A DNA stretch of 64,000 nt from Pseudomonadota bacterium (GTDB taxonomy: Bacteria; Pseudomonadota; Gammaproteobacteria; Xanthomonadales; Xanthomonadaceae), in contig JAFEBX010000005.1 of the NCBI GenBank assembly GCA_018242425.1, positions 1-64,000 on the forward strand, written 5' to 3'. The notes beneath the pieces were generated by a model that saw only the letters and a program-made list of their open reading frames with translations, was not told the DNA's origin and searched no databases. Both the position numbers and the translations under genes were made by a program. Of this stretch, positions 36,177 through 45,537 are shown piece after piece (within the stretch, counting starts at the first letter, position 1; each line of letters begins with the position of its first letter).

Positions 36177-38651
36177 TCAACCCGCGTCAGCGACGCTGCG
36201 CTGTCCGCCCGATACGACCCGCAATGCGTCCAGATCGATGACGGCGTCGGCCATCGCTGCCAGCTCCGGTGTCTGCGAGACGAAGAACTCGCGTTCGTAG
36301 CCGCCCAGCCGCAGCACCTCGCGTTTCATCGCCATGAACATGCGCTTGCGCTGCGGGTCGAGCGAGCCGTCCGCCTCGTCGGTGAACAGTGAGCTGTAGC
36401 GCCGCCCGGTGTGCCGGGCCAGGTACAGCGCGATCGCCCGTGTCAGGCAGGCCTCGACGAAAGTGCGCTCGCCGCCGCTCATCAGACCCACGCTCTTGCT
36501 CTGTCCGGTATCGCCGTCGTGCACGACGATGTCGAAGCCCTCCCTTTGCTCGCCGCTGGCGGTTTGCAGCAGCGTGTGGATCGACACCGTGAAGCGTGGG
36601 CCGTAACAGCTCAGCAGCAGGTCGTTGGCCAGCGCCGACAGTGCGGGGCCGGCGTCGTCGATCGCCAGCGCGATCAGTCCGTCGTTGCTCATGCAGCGCG
36701 CGAAGAGGTTCCAGTGGCCCAGTTCCGTCTCGACGCGGGCGCCGCGCGCGGCGCACTGACCCTGGCGCTGCACCAGCGCGGCCGATTGCCTGCACAGCTC
36801 CTCGCGGGCCTGGGCGTCGCGCACTGCCGTTATCAGCGTGCGATCGGCTGCGGCCAGCGCTGCGCGCGCCTCGGCCATCGACTGGGCTGCCGCCTTCAGC
36901 TGTCGCTCGTCATGGGCCGCGGGCAGCGCTGCCAGCGCGCCGTCCATTCGGGCGAGCGCCGCAGCCGTCTGTTGTACCAGCCGTTCCGATTGCTGCGCGA
37001 TTGCCTTGCGCGCGGCTGCGACCTGTTCACGCTCGGCGCGCTCTTCGGACGTCTCGGTGGTAACGCTGTCGGCATGCGTGCCCAGCGCCGCGAGTTCGCT
37101 GTCGATTTCGGCGAGCGTCGCCCTTGCCTGCGCGCAGGCCGGCGCCTTCGAAGCCAGCACGGCCAGCCGGTTGAAGCGTTCCCGAGCGACGGCTTCGCGG
37201 TGTTCGGCAAGGTTCAGCGCTTGCGGTGCCTCGACCAGCGCGTCGCGCTGCTGGTGGGCAGCGGCCAGATCACGCTGCGCCGCGGCCTTCTCACGCGCCA
37301 GCGTCGCCAACTGGGCTTGGGCGTTCGGGATCAAGGCCTGCGCCTCGTGCGCATCGTGCAGCAAATTGCACCGGCGCTGCAGGTCGGTGCCGGCACAGGG
37401 CACTGCGCCGGTGAGGCCGAACCGACGCGCGAGCTCGTCTGCCCGCAGCACTGCCTTTCCGGCATCGCGCTCGATGCCGGCCAATCTCTGTTCGACCAGG
37501 TGCACCGCAGCCTGGCACAGCGCCAACCGCTGAGTCCGCTCGCGCGCCGCCAGCGTGCGTGCCGCGCGCTGGCCCTGGATGCGTTTGGCCAAGGGCAGGC
37601 GCAGCGCGGCACGCCGAACCACCTTCGCCTCGCCCAGCGCGTCGAAGCACCTTTGCCGCGACTGCGCCAGAGACTGCCGCCGCGCCTGGTCCTGCTGAAG
37701 CCGGCGGGCGATGCGCCGATCGAGCCCGGCCAGCCGTTCGCGCTCCACCTGATCCTGCCGCTCCAACGCGTGCCGCGTCTGCACATCGGTATCGAATACG
37801 GCCTGTCGTTCGGCGGTCAACTGCACTCGGCGAGCCTCGGTGGCGCGCGACTGTTCGGATTCGAATACCAACCGTGCGTGGCGCGCCTGCGCCGCGTCGA
37901 GCGCTGTGTGCGCCGCTTGTTTGGCGCTCTCAGCCCAGGCGACGCCGCGCGCTGCGTCGAGCCGTTGTCGGGATGTCTCCAGGCGCTGCAATTCGTCATC
38001 GAGCCCCGCCTGTTCCTGGCGGACGACGGACAGGCCGGCTTTGAGCAGCCGCGCCGTCTCTGCCGCCTGCTGGCCCAGTGCACGGATCTGCTCCTGTCCG
38101 AGCAGGTCGGCGAGCAGCGCCTTGATCTCGGCATTGCGGTAGCTGCTCAGCTGGCGTTTGCCCTGGGCCGCGAACACCGATGTGAAGAAGGTTTCGGCGC
38201 TGCCACAGATGAACTCGACGCAGCGCGTGTAGGTCTCGACCCGGCCGTCGCACAGCGTGCCGTCGTCGAGCCGCACGGGCTGCCACGACCCGACGTCGTC
38301 GAGCACGTGCAGGAAGGCTTCGGTCCTGCGCCGGCCACTGAGCCGGATGACGATCTGCGAACGGTAGCGGCGGCCTTCGTGCGCCCAGCACAGGTCTTTG
38401 ATGTTCTCGGGCAGCAGCACGTGGTCGTAGTACGAGAAGCCGCCCTGCCCCAGGGTCCCGCAGCGGCTCGGCAGCGCCATGAACGGCGACAGGTTGTCCA
38501 TCACCGTGGTCTTGCCGCTGCCGTTGGCACCGGCGATGGCGATCAGCTCGGCCCCATCGGAGAGACGCTCGAGATCGAGCGTGATCTGGTCGAGTCCCAG
38601 GCCGTCGCGGATGCCGCGGAAGCCCTTCAAGGTGAGCGCTAGAGGTTGCAT
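36177..38651 (-). CDS. SbcC-like SMC-type ATPase
   Basis: An 824-residue ATPase of the SbcC/Rad50 type. The P-loop is IAGANGSGKTTVMDNL near residue 42. A long central coiled coil follows, and its tip carries GAVPCAGTDLQRRCNLL, a Cys pair that may form a zinc-hook-like contact, though not the usual CxxC. The signature LMSGGERTFVEACL and Walker B LFTDEADGSLDP are near the C-terminus. With the SbcD-like protein encoded just upstream it should form an ATP-driven nuclease for DNA ends or hairpins, possibly for ICE DNA processing. The start at 38651 begins the conserved N-terminus; longer starts add unrelated residues. Confidence 0.85.
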   Translation of the reverse strand: MQPLALTLKGFRGIRDGLGLDQITLDLERLSDGAELIAIAGANGSGKTTVMDNLSPFMALPSRCGTLGQGGFSYYDHVLLPENIKDLCWAHEGRRYRSQIVIRLSGRRRTEAFLHVLDDVGSWQPVRLDDGTLCDGRVETYTRCVEFICGSAETFFTSVFAAQGKRQLSSYRNAEIKALLADLLGQEQIRALGQQAAETARLLKAGLSVVRQEQAGLDDELQRLETSRQRLDAARGVAWAESAKQAAHTALDAAQARHARLVFESEQSRATEARRVQLTAERQAVFDTDVQTRHALERQDQVERERLAGLDRRIARRLQQDQARRQSLAQSRQRCFDALGEAKVVRRAALRLPLAKRIQGQRAARTLAARERTQRLALCQAAVHLVEQRLAGIERDAGKAVLRADELARRFGLTGAVPCAGTDLQRRCNLLHDAHEAQALIPNAQAQLATLAREKAAAQRDLAAAHQQRDALVEAPQALNLAEHREAVARERFNRLAVLASKAPACAQARATLAEIDSELAALGTHADSVTTETSEERAEREQVAAARKAIAQQSERLVQQTAAALARMDGALAALPAAHDERQLKAAAQSMAEARAALAAADRTLITAVRDAQAREELCRQSAALVQRQGQCAARGARVETELGHWNLFARCMSNDGLIALAIDDAGPALSALANDLLLSCYGPRFTVSIHTLLQTASGEQREGFDIVVHDGDTGQSKSVGLMSGGERTFVEACLTRAIALYLARHTGRRYSSLFTDEADGSLDPQRKRMFMAMKREVLRLGGYEREFFVSQTPELAAMADAVIDLDALRVVSGGQRSVADAG

Positions 38652-38704
38652 GACGTGCCTTTGTGGTTGCAGGCCGGACCAGTCTGCCGTGTGTGCACGG
38701 GCTT

Positions 38705-40018
38705 TCAAGTGCCGGTGTCAGTCTTCACGCAAACTGCGGCGCCCCAGCTTGAGTCGCCACCGTCGATCGGCGTCGCCGTTGCCGCGGCGAGGACGGTCGC
38801 AGCGATGTCTTCAGCCGTCGTGCTCGACAGCTGATCCAGGCAGGCGAGCAAGGGCTCGGGCCGGCAGGCGGTGAGCTCGGCCCATGCCCTGACCTTGTCG
38901 GCCAGGCTGTGCAGCTGTGCGATGCCTGAGGCACGGGTGCGTTGCACCGGCACGATGCGGCCTTCGAGCTTGACTTCGGCGGCGTCGGCCAGGACTTGCC
39001 CGATGGCAGCGCGGTCAACCTCGTGCCGATCTTCTTCGGCGACCGTCCAGCGCACGCGGACGAAGGCACCGACCAAGTTCTGCCGGGCAATCGTTTCGCG
39101 CAGGGTATCAAGGTCAGGCCTGCCCTCGAAGCAGATGTCGATCGTTCGGCGCGCCGGTGTCGTGTGCAGCGTGCAATATGCGCCGTCAGCGCCGACCTGC
39201 CAGAGCAAGAACCCCTTGTCACCCTCTTCCCCGTGGTGGAACCGCCCAATCGAACCCGGATAGGCGATGCACTGCCGCCCCGCCGGCCCGTCGCGCCGCC
39301 ATGCCTGATGACGGTGGATATGGCCCAGCAAGAAGGCCTGCGTCTCGGCCGCGAACAGCGCGCCGGTGGTGAACTCGTGGTCGAAGCCGGCCATCGGCAC
39401 GCCATGCTCGGACAGGCAGCCGAAGACGGTGCCATGCGACACGCCCAGGCTCGGTACTCCCGCCGCTCGCGCGGCACGATGCGCCGGCGCAAACCCCTGC
39501 AGCAGCTCGCTCAGCTGTTCCCCCACCGCCGGGGCGGCGGCCGCCGCGCCGACTGTCGAAGCGACGACCGCCTTGTTCACGGTCGGCACGCAGCTGAACA
39601 GTGCAAGCAGGTTTGGCGGCAGCGTATCGAAGCGCCACCGGTCGGACGCGTTCCAGCGACCATCAAAGGTCAAGCCCACTTGCTCGATCCGGTCTGCGAC
39701 ATGAACGCCATAGCGACCACCCAGCAATCTGAAGATCGCGAGCGTCCCCGGCGGTTCGTGCGAATACGTGCCCTGCAGCATCAATACCGGGCAATGGTCG
39801 GCCAGGCGCCGAATCTGCGCAGCCAGCCGTACGGCAGCCGGCGCGTGCAGGTCCATCGCGTGGTCGGTGGCATCGCCCGAGATCACGGCAGTCTGCGCCC
39901 GCAGGGCGATGGCCTGGTCGATGGCGTCGCCGAAACAGCGGTCGGCCTCGGCCAGGTTCTTCGACCCGTAGTGCAGGTCCGAGAAATGCGCGACGCGGAT
40001 CGAGCCATCGGGGTTCAT
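38705..40018 (-). CDS. SbcD-like metallophosphoesterase (Mre11 type)
   Basis: A 437-residue calcineurin-like phosphoesterase. Metal-binding motifs are in order: VAHFSDLHYGS (residues about 8-18), VISGDATDH, GTYSHE in place of the usual GNHD, GVSHGT and LLGHIHRHQ. The altered third motif (Tyr and Ser instead of Asn-His) is unusual but the His is kept. The ATG at 40018 overlaps the previous stop by four bases; the SbcC-like gene follows after about 50 bases. It is the nuclease partner of that ATPase. Confidence 0.85.
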   Translation of the reverse strand: MNPDGSIRVAHFSDLHYGSKNLAEADRCFGDAIDQAIALRAQTAVISGDATDHAMDLHAPAAVRLAAQIRRLADHCPVLMLQGTYSHEPPGTLAIFRLLGGRYGVHVADRIEQVGLTFDGRWNASDRWRFDTLPPNLLALFSCVPTVNKAVVASTVGAAAAAPAVGEQLSELLQGFAPAHRAARAAGVPSLGVSHGTVFGCLSEHGVPMAGFDHEFTTGALFAAETQAFLLGHIHRHQAWRRDGPAGRQCIAYPGSIGRFHHGEEGDKGFLLWQVGADGAYCTLHTTPARRTIDICFEGRPDLDTLRETIARQNLVGAFVRVRWTVAEEDRHEVDRAAIGQVLADAAEVKLEGRIVPVQRTRASGIAQLHSLADKVRAWAELTACRPEPLLACLDQLSSTTAEDIAATVLAAATATPIDGGDSSWGAAVCVKTDTGT

Positions 40019-41292
40019 GACACTGCCCTCATTTCGGTGTCGACCTTGTCGGCGTAACCCTGTGGGTCGTTGCGGTAGCGCTCCAGCTCGTCCCAGGCGC
40101 GACGCCGCCCGTGTCGGTTGAGCTTCCAGCCGCTGCCCCAACGCCGATCGGCATAGGCTTCGTAGCGCTCGGCCGCGACGCCCGAGGCAATCGCCCGCGC
40201 CAACACCTTGTCGGCGCTCGGTTCGCCGTCCTGCCCCGGGGTTGGCGGCTCTGTGTCGCCTGCCGCTGCCCGGTCCTCGACATCCTGCGCCGCGGGCTCA
40301 ATGCGTTCGAGTACTTGGCTCGCCACACCTGCCGTATCGGCCTGCACGATCGCCGCTTCGTCGTCCTCGTGTTCACGCAGCAGTGCCGCCACGTCGACCG
40401 GCGCCTGCAGTTCGATGATCCACTGCGGCACGCGCACCGCTTTGCCCTGCTCGTCGATATGACTGACCTCCATCAGCCGCTTGCTCAAGTAGAAGGGCGT
40501 GCGCTGCCGGTCGAGGAACCCGGAGATGCGCCCGCCGCGCAGGAAGCCAATCGTCTCGAAGGTCTGGATCGCCGCATTCATCGCGTAGAAGCTGTTGGTG
40601 TGCAGCTCGAAGGCGCTGACCGAACGGATGCCCGGCACGAAGAACAGGAAGCGCCCGCTCAGGTTGCACTGCTTCAGCTGGTACTCGCGGCAGGCCTCCG
40701 GCTCGCACACCCCGCCGTTGTCCTCGCGCAGCATCGTCTTTCGTCCGCCGAAGATCCGGATCGCGCGCTTGCCGTTGTCGACCAGCGGCACCGGCGAATG
40801 GCACAGGCAATGCCGTACGCGTCCATCGGGCGAATACGCCGACCAGTAGCGCTTCTCATGGGCGCCCCAGGTGGCCAGTTCATGCGGCATCACGGTCTGC
40901 CAGTGATCGGACGGAAACACCACCGGGAAGCGGTACAGCCGGCGGCCTTCGCCCCGATCCTCGCCGTGGGCATCGAGCAGTTGTTCGGCCAGCGCCGGAT
41001 TCGCGAAGTCCCGGCCGCGCACGGTGAACCAGGCCACGTTGCGCGGCACGAGCGGCGTCCTGATCTTCGGCAGCGCGGCGGCGATCGCCTCTTCGATCTG
41101 CTCGAAGGATTGGCCGGCGGCAACACCCTGGTCGTAGAGCTCGCGTGCGCGCGGCTCGTCGGCTGCGGCGCGCGAGAGCACCTTGATGCCGGCCCTTATC
41201 TTGCCTGCTGTGGGGATGCGCGAGCCTCCCCGGCCCAGCACGGTGGCGGCGACCGGGGGTCCGCCGTAGACGGTCATGATGGCATTGGCCAT
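40015..41292 (-). CDS. Recombination-directionality-factor-like / putative metal-binding ICE protein
   Basis: A 425-residue protein. The middle part contains Cys-rich segments (RHCLCHSPVP, GGVCEPEACREYQLKQC) and the segment SGRFLFFVPGIRSVSAFELH followed by TNSFYAMNAAIQTFETIGFL. This pattern resembles proteins annotated as gp3-like recombination directionality factors or as hydrolase or metal-binding protein on proteobacterial mobile elements. The C-terminal about 120 residues are charged and variable. It is the first gene of the operon with the SbcD- and SbcC-like genes. A role in steering excision or in DNA processing is inferred. The family name is from memory of the pattern, so I am moderately sure. 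Confidence 0.6.
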   Translation of the reverse strand: MANAIMTVYGGPPVAATVLGRGGSRIPTAGKIRAGIKVLSRAAADEPRARELYDQGVAAGQSFEQIEEAIAAALPKIRTPLVPRNVAWFTVRGRDFANPALAEQLLDAHGEDRGEGRRLYRFPVVFPSDHWQTVMPHELATWGAHEKRYWSAYSPDGRVRHCLCHSPVPLVDNGKRAIRIFGGRKTMLREDNGGVCEPEACREYQLKQCNLSGRFLFFVPGIRSVSAFELHTNSFYAMNAAIQTFETIGFLRGGRISGFLDRQRTPFYLSKRLMEVSHIDEQGKAVRVPQWIIELQAPVDVAALLREHEDDEAAIVQADTAGVASQVLERIEPAAQDVEDRAAAGDTEPPTPGQDGEPSADKVLARAIASGVAAERYEAYADRRWGSGWKLNRHGRRRAWDELERYRNDPQGYADKVDTEMRAVS

Positions 41293-41526
41293 GTTGGCAC
41301 TCCTTCATCGGTGTCGGCACATCCCGACAACCCATGCTCTCGCGCGATGGGCCCGGGTCAAGGGCGCGCGAATCGGTGCATCGGGCTTGTGCGTTTGCCA
41401 CACGGCCCCCACCTGTGCACGTGCGTACCTGCCCGATCGGGCGGATTCCAACTCGGTGATCGGCGGAGGCAATTTGCAGGGAAGAAGCACACGATCAGGT
41501 CTTCCACAACCCGCGTGCGTGCCCTC

Positions 41527-42060
41527 ATGAGCCAAGCACCCGAAGCTTCTTCTCTCGCCGATATAGTCGAGCGCCTGGCCGCCACGGTCGTCGGTTTCGC
41601 CACGCGCCGCAACAGGGGCTCGGGCGTGCTGTGGCGAGACGGTGTCGTCGTCGGCAGCGCATCGGCGCTGTGGCGACTGTCAAGCGTTTCGCTGGTGCTG
41701 CCCGATGGCGAGCAGGTGCAGGGCACGGTGCGCGGCGTTGACGCCGGCTCCGATCTCGCCGCGGTGAGCTTCACCAGCGGCACCCCGGCCCGTGGCCGGG
41801 CGCGCAGCGGGTGCCAGCCCACGCGTCGACGATGTCGACTGCGCAGTCGGACGCGATCCATCGGGGTTGACACGTGCAAGCTTCGGCCACATCGGCCTGG
41901 TGGCTGGCGAATGGCGCACCTGGCGTGGCGGGCGTGTCGACCGTCTGATCCGCCTCGGCGGTGGTCTCTATCCGGGGCTTTATCCGGGGCTTGACGGCGC
42001 GCCTGTGGCGGATGCGTCGGGACAGGTGCTCGGGGCAAAGCCGCACATGCTCCGGCATGC
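41527..42060 (+). pseudogene. Decayed HtrA-type (S1C) serine protease
   Basis: From the ATG at 41527 one frame gives SLADIVERLAATVVGFATRR and SGVLWRDGVVVGSASALWRL, the start of an S1C protease in which the catalytic-His segment (normally TAAH) has become GSAS. From about 41850 another frame gives VGRDPSGLTRASFGHIGLVA and WRTWRGGRVDRLIRLGGG, then GLYPGLYPGLDGAPVAD. Here a small duplication and substitutions have destroyed the catalytic-Ser loop, normally GxSGGP. A frameshift near 41790-41850 separates the parts. HtrA-type proteases degrade misfolded envelope proteins; this copy is dead. The 300 bases after it, up to the Argonaute gene, hold nothing I can identify. Confidence 0.65.
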
Positions 42061-42358
42061 TCCGGTCAGCGAGGTCGGTACTGTCCCCGTAGCGGAGCCC
42101 CGCGGTCAGCAGCCCTCATGCGATGTACAAGGCACTGCCGCGCCCGAGCGTCGCGCCCGCCGCCCCCAGGTCCGGGTCAGACCGCCCCGAGCAGCCGCTT
42201 TCCGGCAGAGTGCTGTCGTCAACCTCGTGGACGCCACGGCTGCAATGCAGCGGTGACTGTCTGACGTCCCGGCGGACCCGACTCACGCTGACTGTCCCAA
42301 AGCGGTCGCTGGCCCCGCCGACGCGGGATCACGAAGGTCTACCCGCCAGACGCGCGCT

Positions 42359-43780
42359 TTACATATAGAAACCGTACCGAATCTGCGGCGAGTCGGTGTG
42401 TTCCAGGTACTTCATGATTTCGCCGACCTTGCGCGCGCAACCGAGCGTGACGGGGTACTTGCCATCGAACTGGGTGTTGTTCCAGTTCATCTTGGTCAGC
42501 CCAAGGATTTCGCGAGCGATGAAGGAGGGTGACTCCTCCGAGCGAACGATCCGAAGCTCGATCGGCTGCGGGATGTAGAGCCCCGTGTAGGTCTGGTAGT
42601 ACCAGACCGAGCCGCGCGTGTAGACGATGTGGCGGTCCTCGTCCATCTCGATGCGCGTACCACGGTACGGCGGGTAGTTGCCTTCTCGGAACAGCCGCAG
42701 CTTCGAGTCCATTACGGTGACCAGGTCGACCGTGTCGATCCTCAGATCGCTCGCAGCGCGCGTCAGGCCGTCGATCTCGTCCGCCGAGAAGTTGGACGAC
42801 TTGTGAACGACGATCCGCGCCGGGTAGGCTCGCAGCGCCACACGGTACTCGTTGAGGGCAGCTGTCAGCAGGTCGTACGCCTGGTTGGCGCTCAGGTGCG
42901 GGGAACGATCGTCCCGCGACATGTCGACGGGTGTTCCGCGCAGGATCAGCCCGTTGCCGAGTTCGTCAAATATCTGCGCCAGGCTCGTGTTCAGCACCTG
43001 CCGGTCGCGGCTTCGGTAGAAGGCGATGCCAACCGCGCACGAGCTTGGTCGGCGATCGTCGGTTTGCAGCTTCCACGGTACACGCGGACCGGCTTTGTAG
43101 TAGAGCGCCGTGCAGAAGTTCCATGCCTTGGTGGCATCGTCCTGCTGGCCACGCTTGTTGCTCTCCAGGGATGCTGCGCGGATCAGCTGAAGCGGCTTGC
43201 CCAGATGCATGGCGCGCGCCTTGAGCGCACGGCGGAAGTTCAGCTCGGAGGCGACTTCGACGCTGGCTTCCAGCGTTTCCTCGGCCGGGCCACGTTCGTC
43301 AGTCGAGATGACCTTAAACAAGGCATCGGGCATCACGCAGACCACGACATCGACCGGGCGGTTCTGCGCGAGGAACTTGATGTGCTCGTAGTACAGCTCG
43401 ATCGCCTTGGTCACACGAGTCCGCCGATCGGCGATCGCCACGATCTCGTCGACTTCGCTCTTTTTTATCGTCCGTGCCAAGTCCTGGCTGAACTTGAGCG
43501 TGGCATCGAATCCGTGACCCAGGTTCATGCCAGGGAACCCGACCCGAAGGTTGGGTTGCTTGGCGTTCTCCATCCCAGGAATCTCGGACGCGCACCTCGT
43601 CACCCAGCGATCCAGCGCTTCGTTGCAGGTAGCGCTGCCAACGCTCCCCACAATGACATCGGTCCGCCTCGTCCCCATGGAACGGTCGAACGCGCCGTAC
43701 GCCGTGATGCCACGCCGAGGACAGATGTGCTCGCCGCTTTGGAAGCGAAGCCGGGGCTCTTCGATGTGCTCAAGTTTCAT
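42359..43780 (-). CDS. Short prokaryotic Argonaute (MID-PIWI)
   Basis: A 473-residue protein with the length and motifs of short prokaryotic Argonautes, which keep MID and PIWI domains and lack the N and PAZ domains. Visible marks are ICPRRGITAYGAFD near residue 20, GKPLQLIRAASLE in the MID, ALYYKAGPRVPWKL at 225-238, CAVGIAFYR at 248-256 where an active PIWI would have its first catalytic Asp, PARIVVHKSS at 320, and the terminal YGFYM. The missing Asp predicts no slicing. Short Argonautes bind a guide, sense target nucleic acid and activate a partner effector. The partner is encoded directly upstream with a four-base ATGA overlap. Confidence 0.9.
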   Translation of the reverse strand: MKLEHIEEPRLRFQSGEHICPRRGITAYGAFDRSMGTRRTDVIVGSVGSATCNEALDRWVTRCASEIPGMENAKQPNLRVGFPGMNLGHGFDATLKFSQDLARTIKKSEVDEIVAIADRRTRVTKAIELYYEHIKFLAQNRPVDVVVCVMPDALFKVISTDERGPAEETLEASVEVASELNFRRALKARAMHLGKPLQLIRAASLESNKRGQQDDATKAWNFCTALYYKAGPRVPWKLQTDDRRPSSCAVGIAFYRSRDRQVLNTSLAQIFDELGNGLILRGTPVDMSRDDRSPHLSANQAYDLLTAALNEYRVALRAYPARIVVHKSSNFSADEIDGLTRAASDLRIDTVDLVTVMDSKLRLFREGNYPPYRGTRIEMDEDRHIVYTRGSVWYYQTYTGLYIPQPIELRIVRSEESPSFIAREILGLTKMNWNNTQFDGKYPVTLGCARKVGEIMKYLEHTDSPQIRYGFYM

Positions 43781-45237
43781 AGCGTTTCGAACAAGCCAAC
43801 GGTTTGGCCCTCTTCGCCGTCGTCGAATTCATCTCGCAACGGGAGCCACGTGTCATCTGGTAGTGCCGGATGGTTCGAGAACGAGACCGTTTCGCCGAGG
43901 GACAAGGTCGCCGCAGGGGACTTGATGGACTCGAAGAGATCATCCTGATCCAAGGCCGACAACCAAGAAGTGAGGAACCGGAAGTGGCCGGCAACGGTGC
44001 TGTTGACCTCCTTGCGCTTGAGCCAGCTCAGGTTGGCATCGGCGTAGGCCGATCGCCGGAAGTCGTCGCCGAAGCTGAAGTACCAGTCCGGCGTGATTGC
44101 GACGTACCAACTGCCGGCGCTGAAGACGAAATCCGCCGCGAAGGCCAGGTGCTTGCACAGAAAAGTCTTGCTGGGGTCCTTCTTGTTCAGCTTGCGCTCA
44201 TAGACCGCACGCTTTGACGCTCGCTGGCCAACCCAGTTTTCTTCGCGGAGCAGGTCGCCATTGGCCCACGGGACGAAGATGAACAGGCCATCCTCGTGCT
44301 TCCATCGCACGCCGTGCTTGTATAGCTTCTGCTGCAGCGTGAACCGCAACAGCGACTTGAAGACGCGCTCGCGATCCTCGTTTGCGCCGTAGAACTCGCG
44401 CGCCTGCAGCGGCGTCACGGTGCCCAACTCGATCAACTGCGTGAACGGTCCGTGCGTGTCGTCGAGCGGGTGAAACGTGATCAGCTGTCGTCCCGACACC
44501 TCGTAGTCCGACGGTGCGCGCAGGTTCAGACTCCCGAGGGCCTCCCGGACCATCTTCCGCTCGTTGCGCACCCTTCTCGATTTGAAGGCTTCGAGGTCAT
44601 CGCGCAGGTCGGCGATGTACAGCGTAGAAGGGAAGTAGACCTCGACGAGGTTCAGGTTCACGCGCTCTGACGGCGAGGCAGGCGGGTTGAAGTCCTCTTC
44701 ACCGAGCCCCCTTGCCACTCCACCGCGCATGTAGGTCCGAACCACCTCCAGGGCCGCAACCAGCTGCTTTGGGTCCACGTCTGGGGCGACGCCGCACACG
44801 TCACGGTGGTCCAGGATGTCCGTGGAGGTGTCGAGCTTGAACTGCCCCTTCGCCGCGCGATCAATGGCGTCCTGCGAGTAGCTCGCCTGCTTGCGGCCCA
44901 GAACATAGACGACGACGCGCTTGTACTTCTTGTCGAGCCCGTGCGCCAGGAAGGTCTCGATCGTCGACTTGATCTTGTCGAGGGTGGGCGTCGCGGTGAC
45001 CTGGATGGCGACGCCGGCCACATCGTCGGCAAGGTCGATGCCGGGGAAGTTCGCGCGCTCGGTCGAGTTCAGATTTCGAAGGTGCCGCCACCCATACAGT
45101 TCCCGCAGGACGCCGAGAACGAGGTTCTCGGACACCTTGTGGATGTCGTACATCTGCATGGCGGACGCGGCCTCGATCTGCGTCGCCAGTTGCGACATCG
45201 CAACCCGAAACTCGTTGAGCAGATCCAGGTGTTTCAA
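43777..45237 (-). CDS. SMEK-like effector domain fused to APAZ-like domain, partner of short Argonaute
   Basis: A 486-residue protein from a TTG start at 45237 that has GGGAAGG seven bases upstream; an ATG at 45354 adds 39 unconvincing residues. Residues about 1-120 match the SMEK domain pattern: helical LNEFRVAMSQLATQIEA, then DIHKVSENLV and FPGIDLADD with Asp68 and AIQVTAT with Gln79, then Lys88. This Asp...Q-x-x...Lys order resembles a divergent PD-(D/E)XK nuclease core. Residues about 190-486 fit an APAZ domain, the module that replaces N-PAZ in short-Argonaute partners (for example WYVAITPDWYFSFGDDFR). Target sensing by the Argonaute is expected to switch on the SMEK part. Enzyme activity is inferred. 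Confidence 0.75.
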   Translation of the reverse strand: MKHLDLLNEFRVAMSQLATQIEAASAMQMYDIHKVSENLVLGVLRELYGWRHLRNLNSTERANFPGIDLADDVAGVAIQVTATPTLDKIKSTIETFLAHGLDKKYKRVVVYVLGRKQASYSQDAIDRAAKGQFKLDTSTDILDHRDVCGVAPDVDPKQLVAALEVVRTYMRGGVARGLGEEDFNPPASPSERVNLNLVEVYFPSTLYIADLRDDLEAFKSRRVRNERKMVREALGSLNLRAPSDYEVSGRQLITFHPLDDTHGPFTQLIELGTVTPLQAREFYGANEDRERVFKSLLRFTLQQKLYKHGVRWKHEDGLFIFVPWANGDLLREENWVGQRASKRAVYERKLNKKDPSKTFLCKHLAFAADFVFSAGSWYVAITPDWYFSFGDDFRRSAYADANLSWLKRKEVNSTVAGHFRFLTSWLSALDQDDLFESIKSPAATLSLGETVSFSNHPALPDDTWLPLRDEFDDGEEGQTVGLFETL

Positions 45238-45537
45238 TCGTGCCTTCCCTACAGCTCTTTTGTGGGCATTGTCGGTGACGTACCGACTGCGGGGCCTTGC
45301 CGGCCCGCGAAGTGCGCCGTCGACGATCTCGGGCGCATCGCACGTGGCGCACATTGATCTGCCGACATCGAATGGCGTACGACGGAACCCAGCCGACCGC
45401 AGTCGCCTTGGCCCGTCGAGCTTGCGGGCAATGACAGTCGTCTGCCAGGACGGGGCGGGGACTCGCCAGCGCCACTACGCCATGGAAGCGGCGGCTACAG
45501 TGGCACCGACGAATGAAAGGGCGGAAGGAACGAAAAC

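Noticed and set aside
36411-38642. 743-codon open frame on the plus strand
   Set aside because: It lies entirely antisense to the SbcC-like gene, whose motifs are complete. Long antisense frames are common in high-GC DNA.
40111-41994. 627-codon open frame on the plus strand
   Set aside because: It is mostly antisense to the directionality-factor-like gene. Only its last part, from 41527, is meaningful, as the HtrA remnant.
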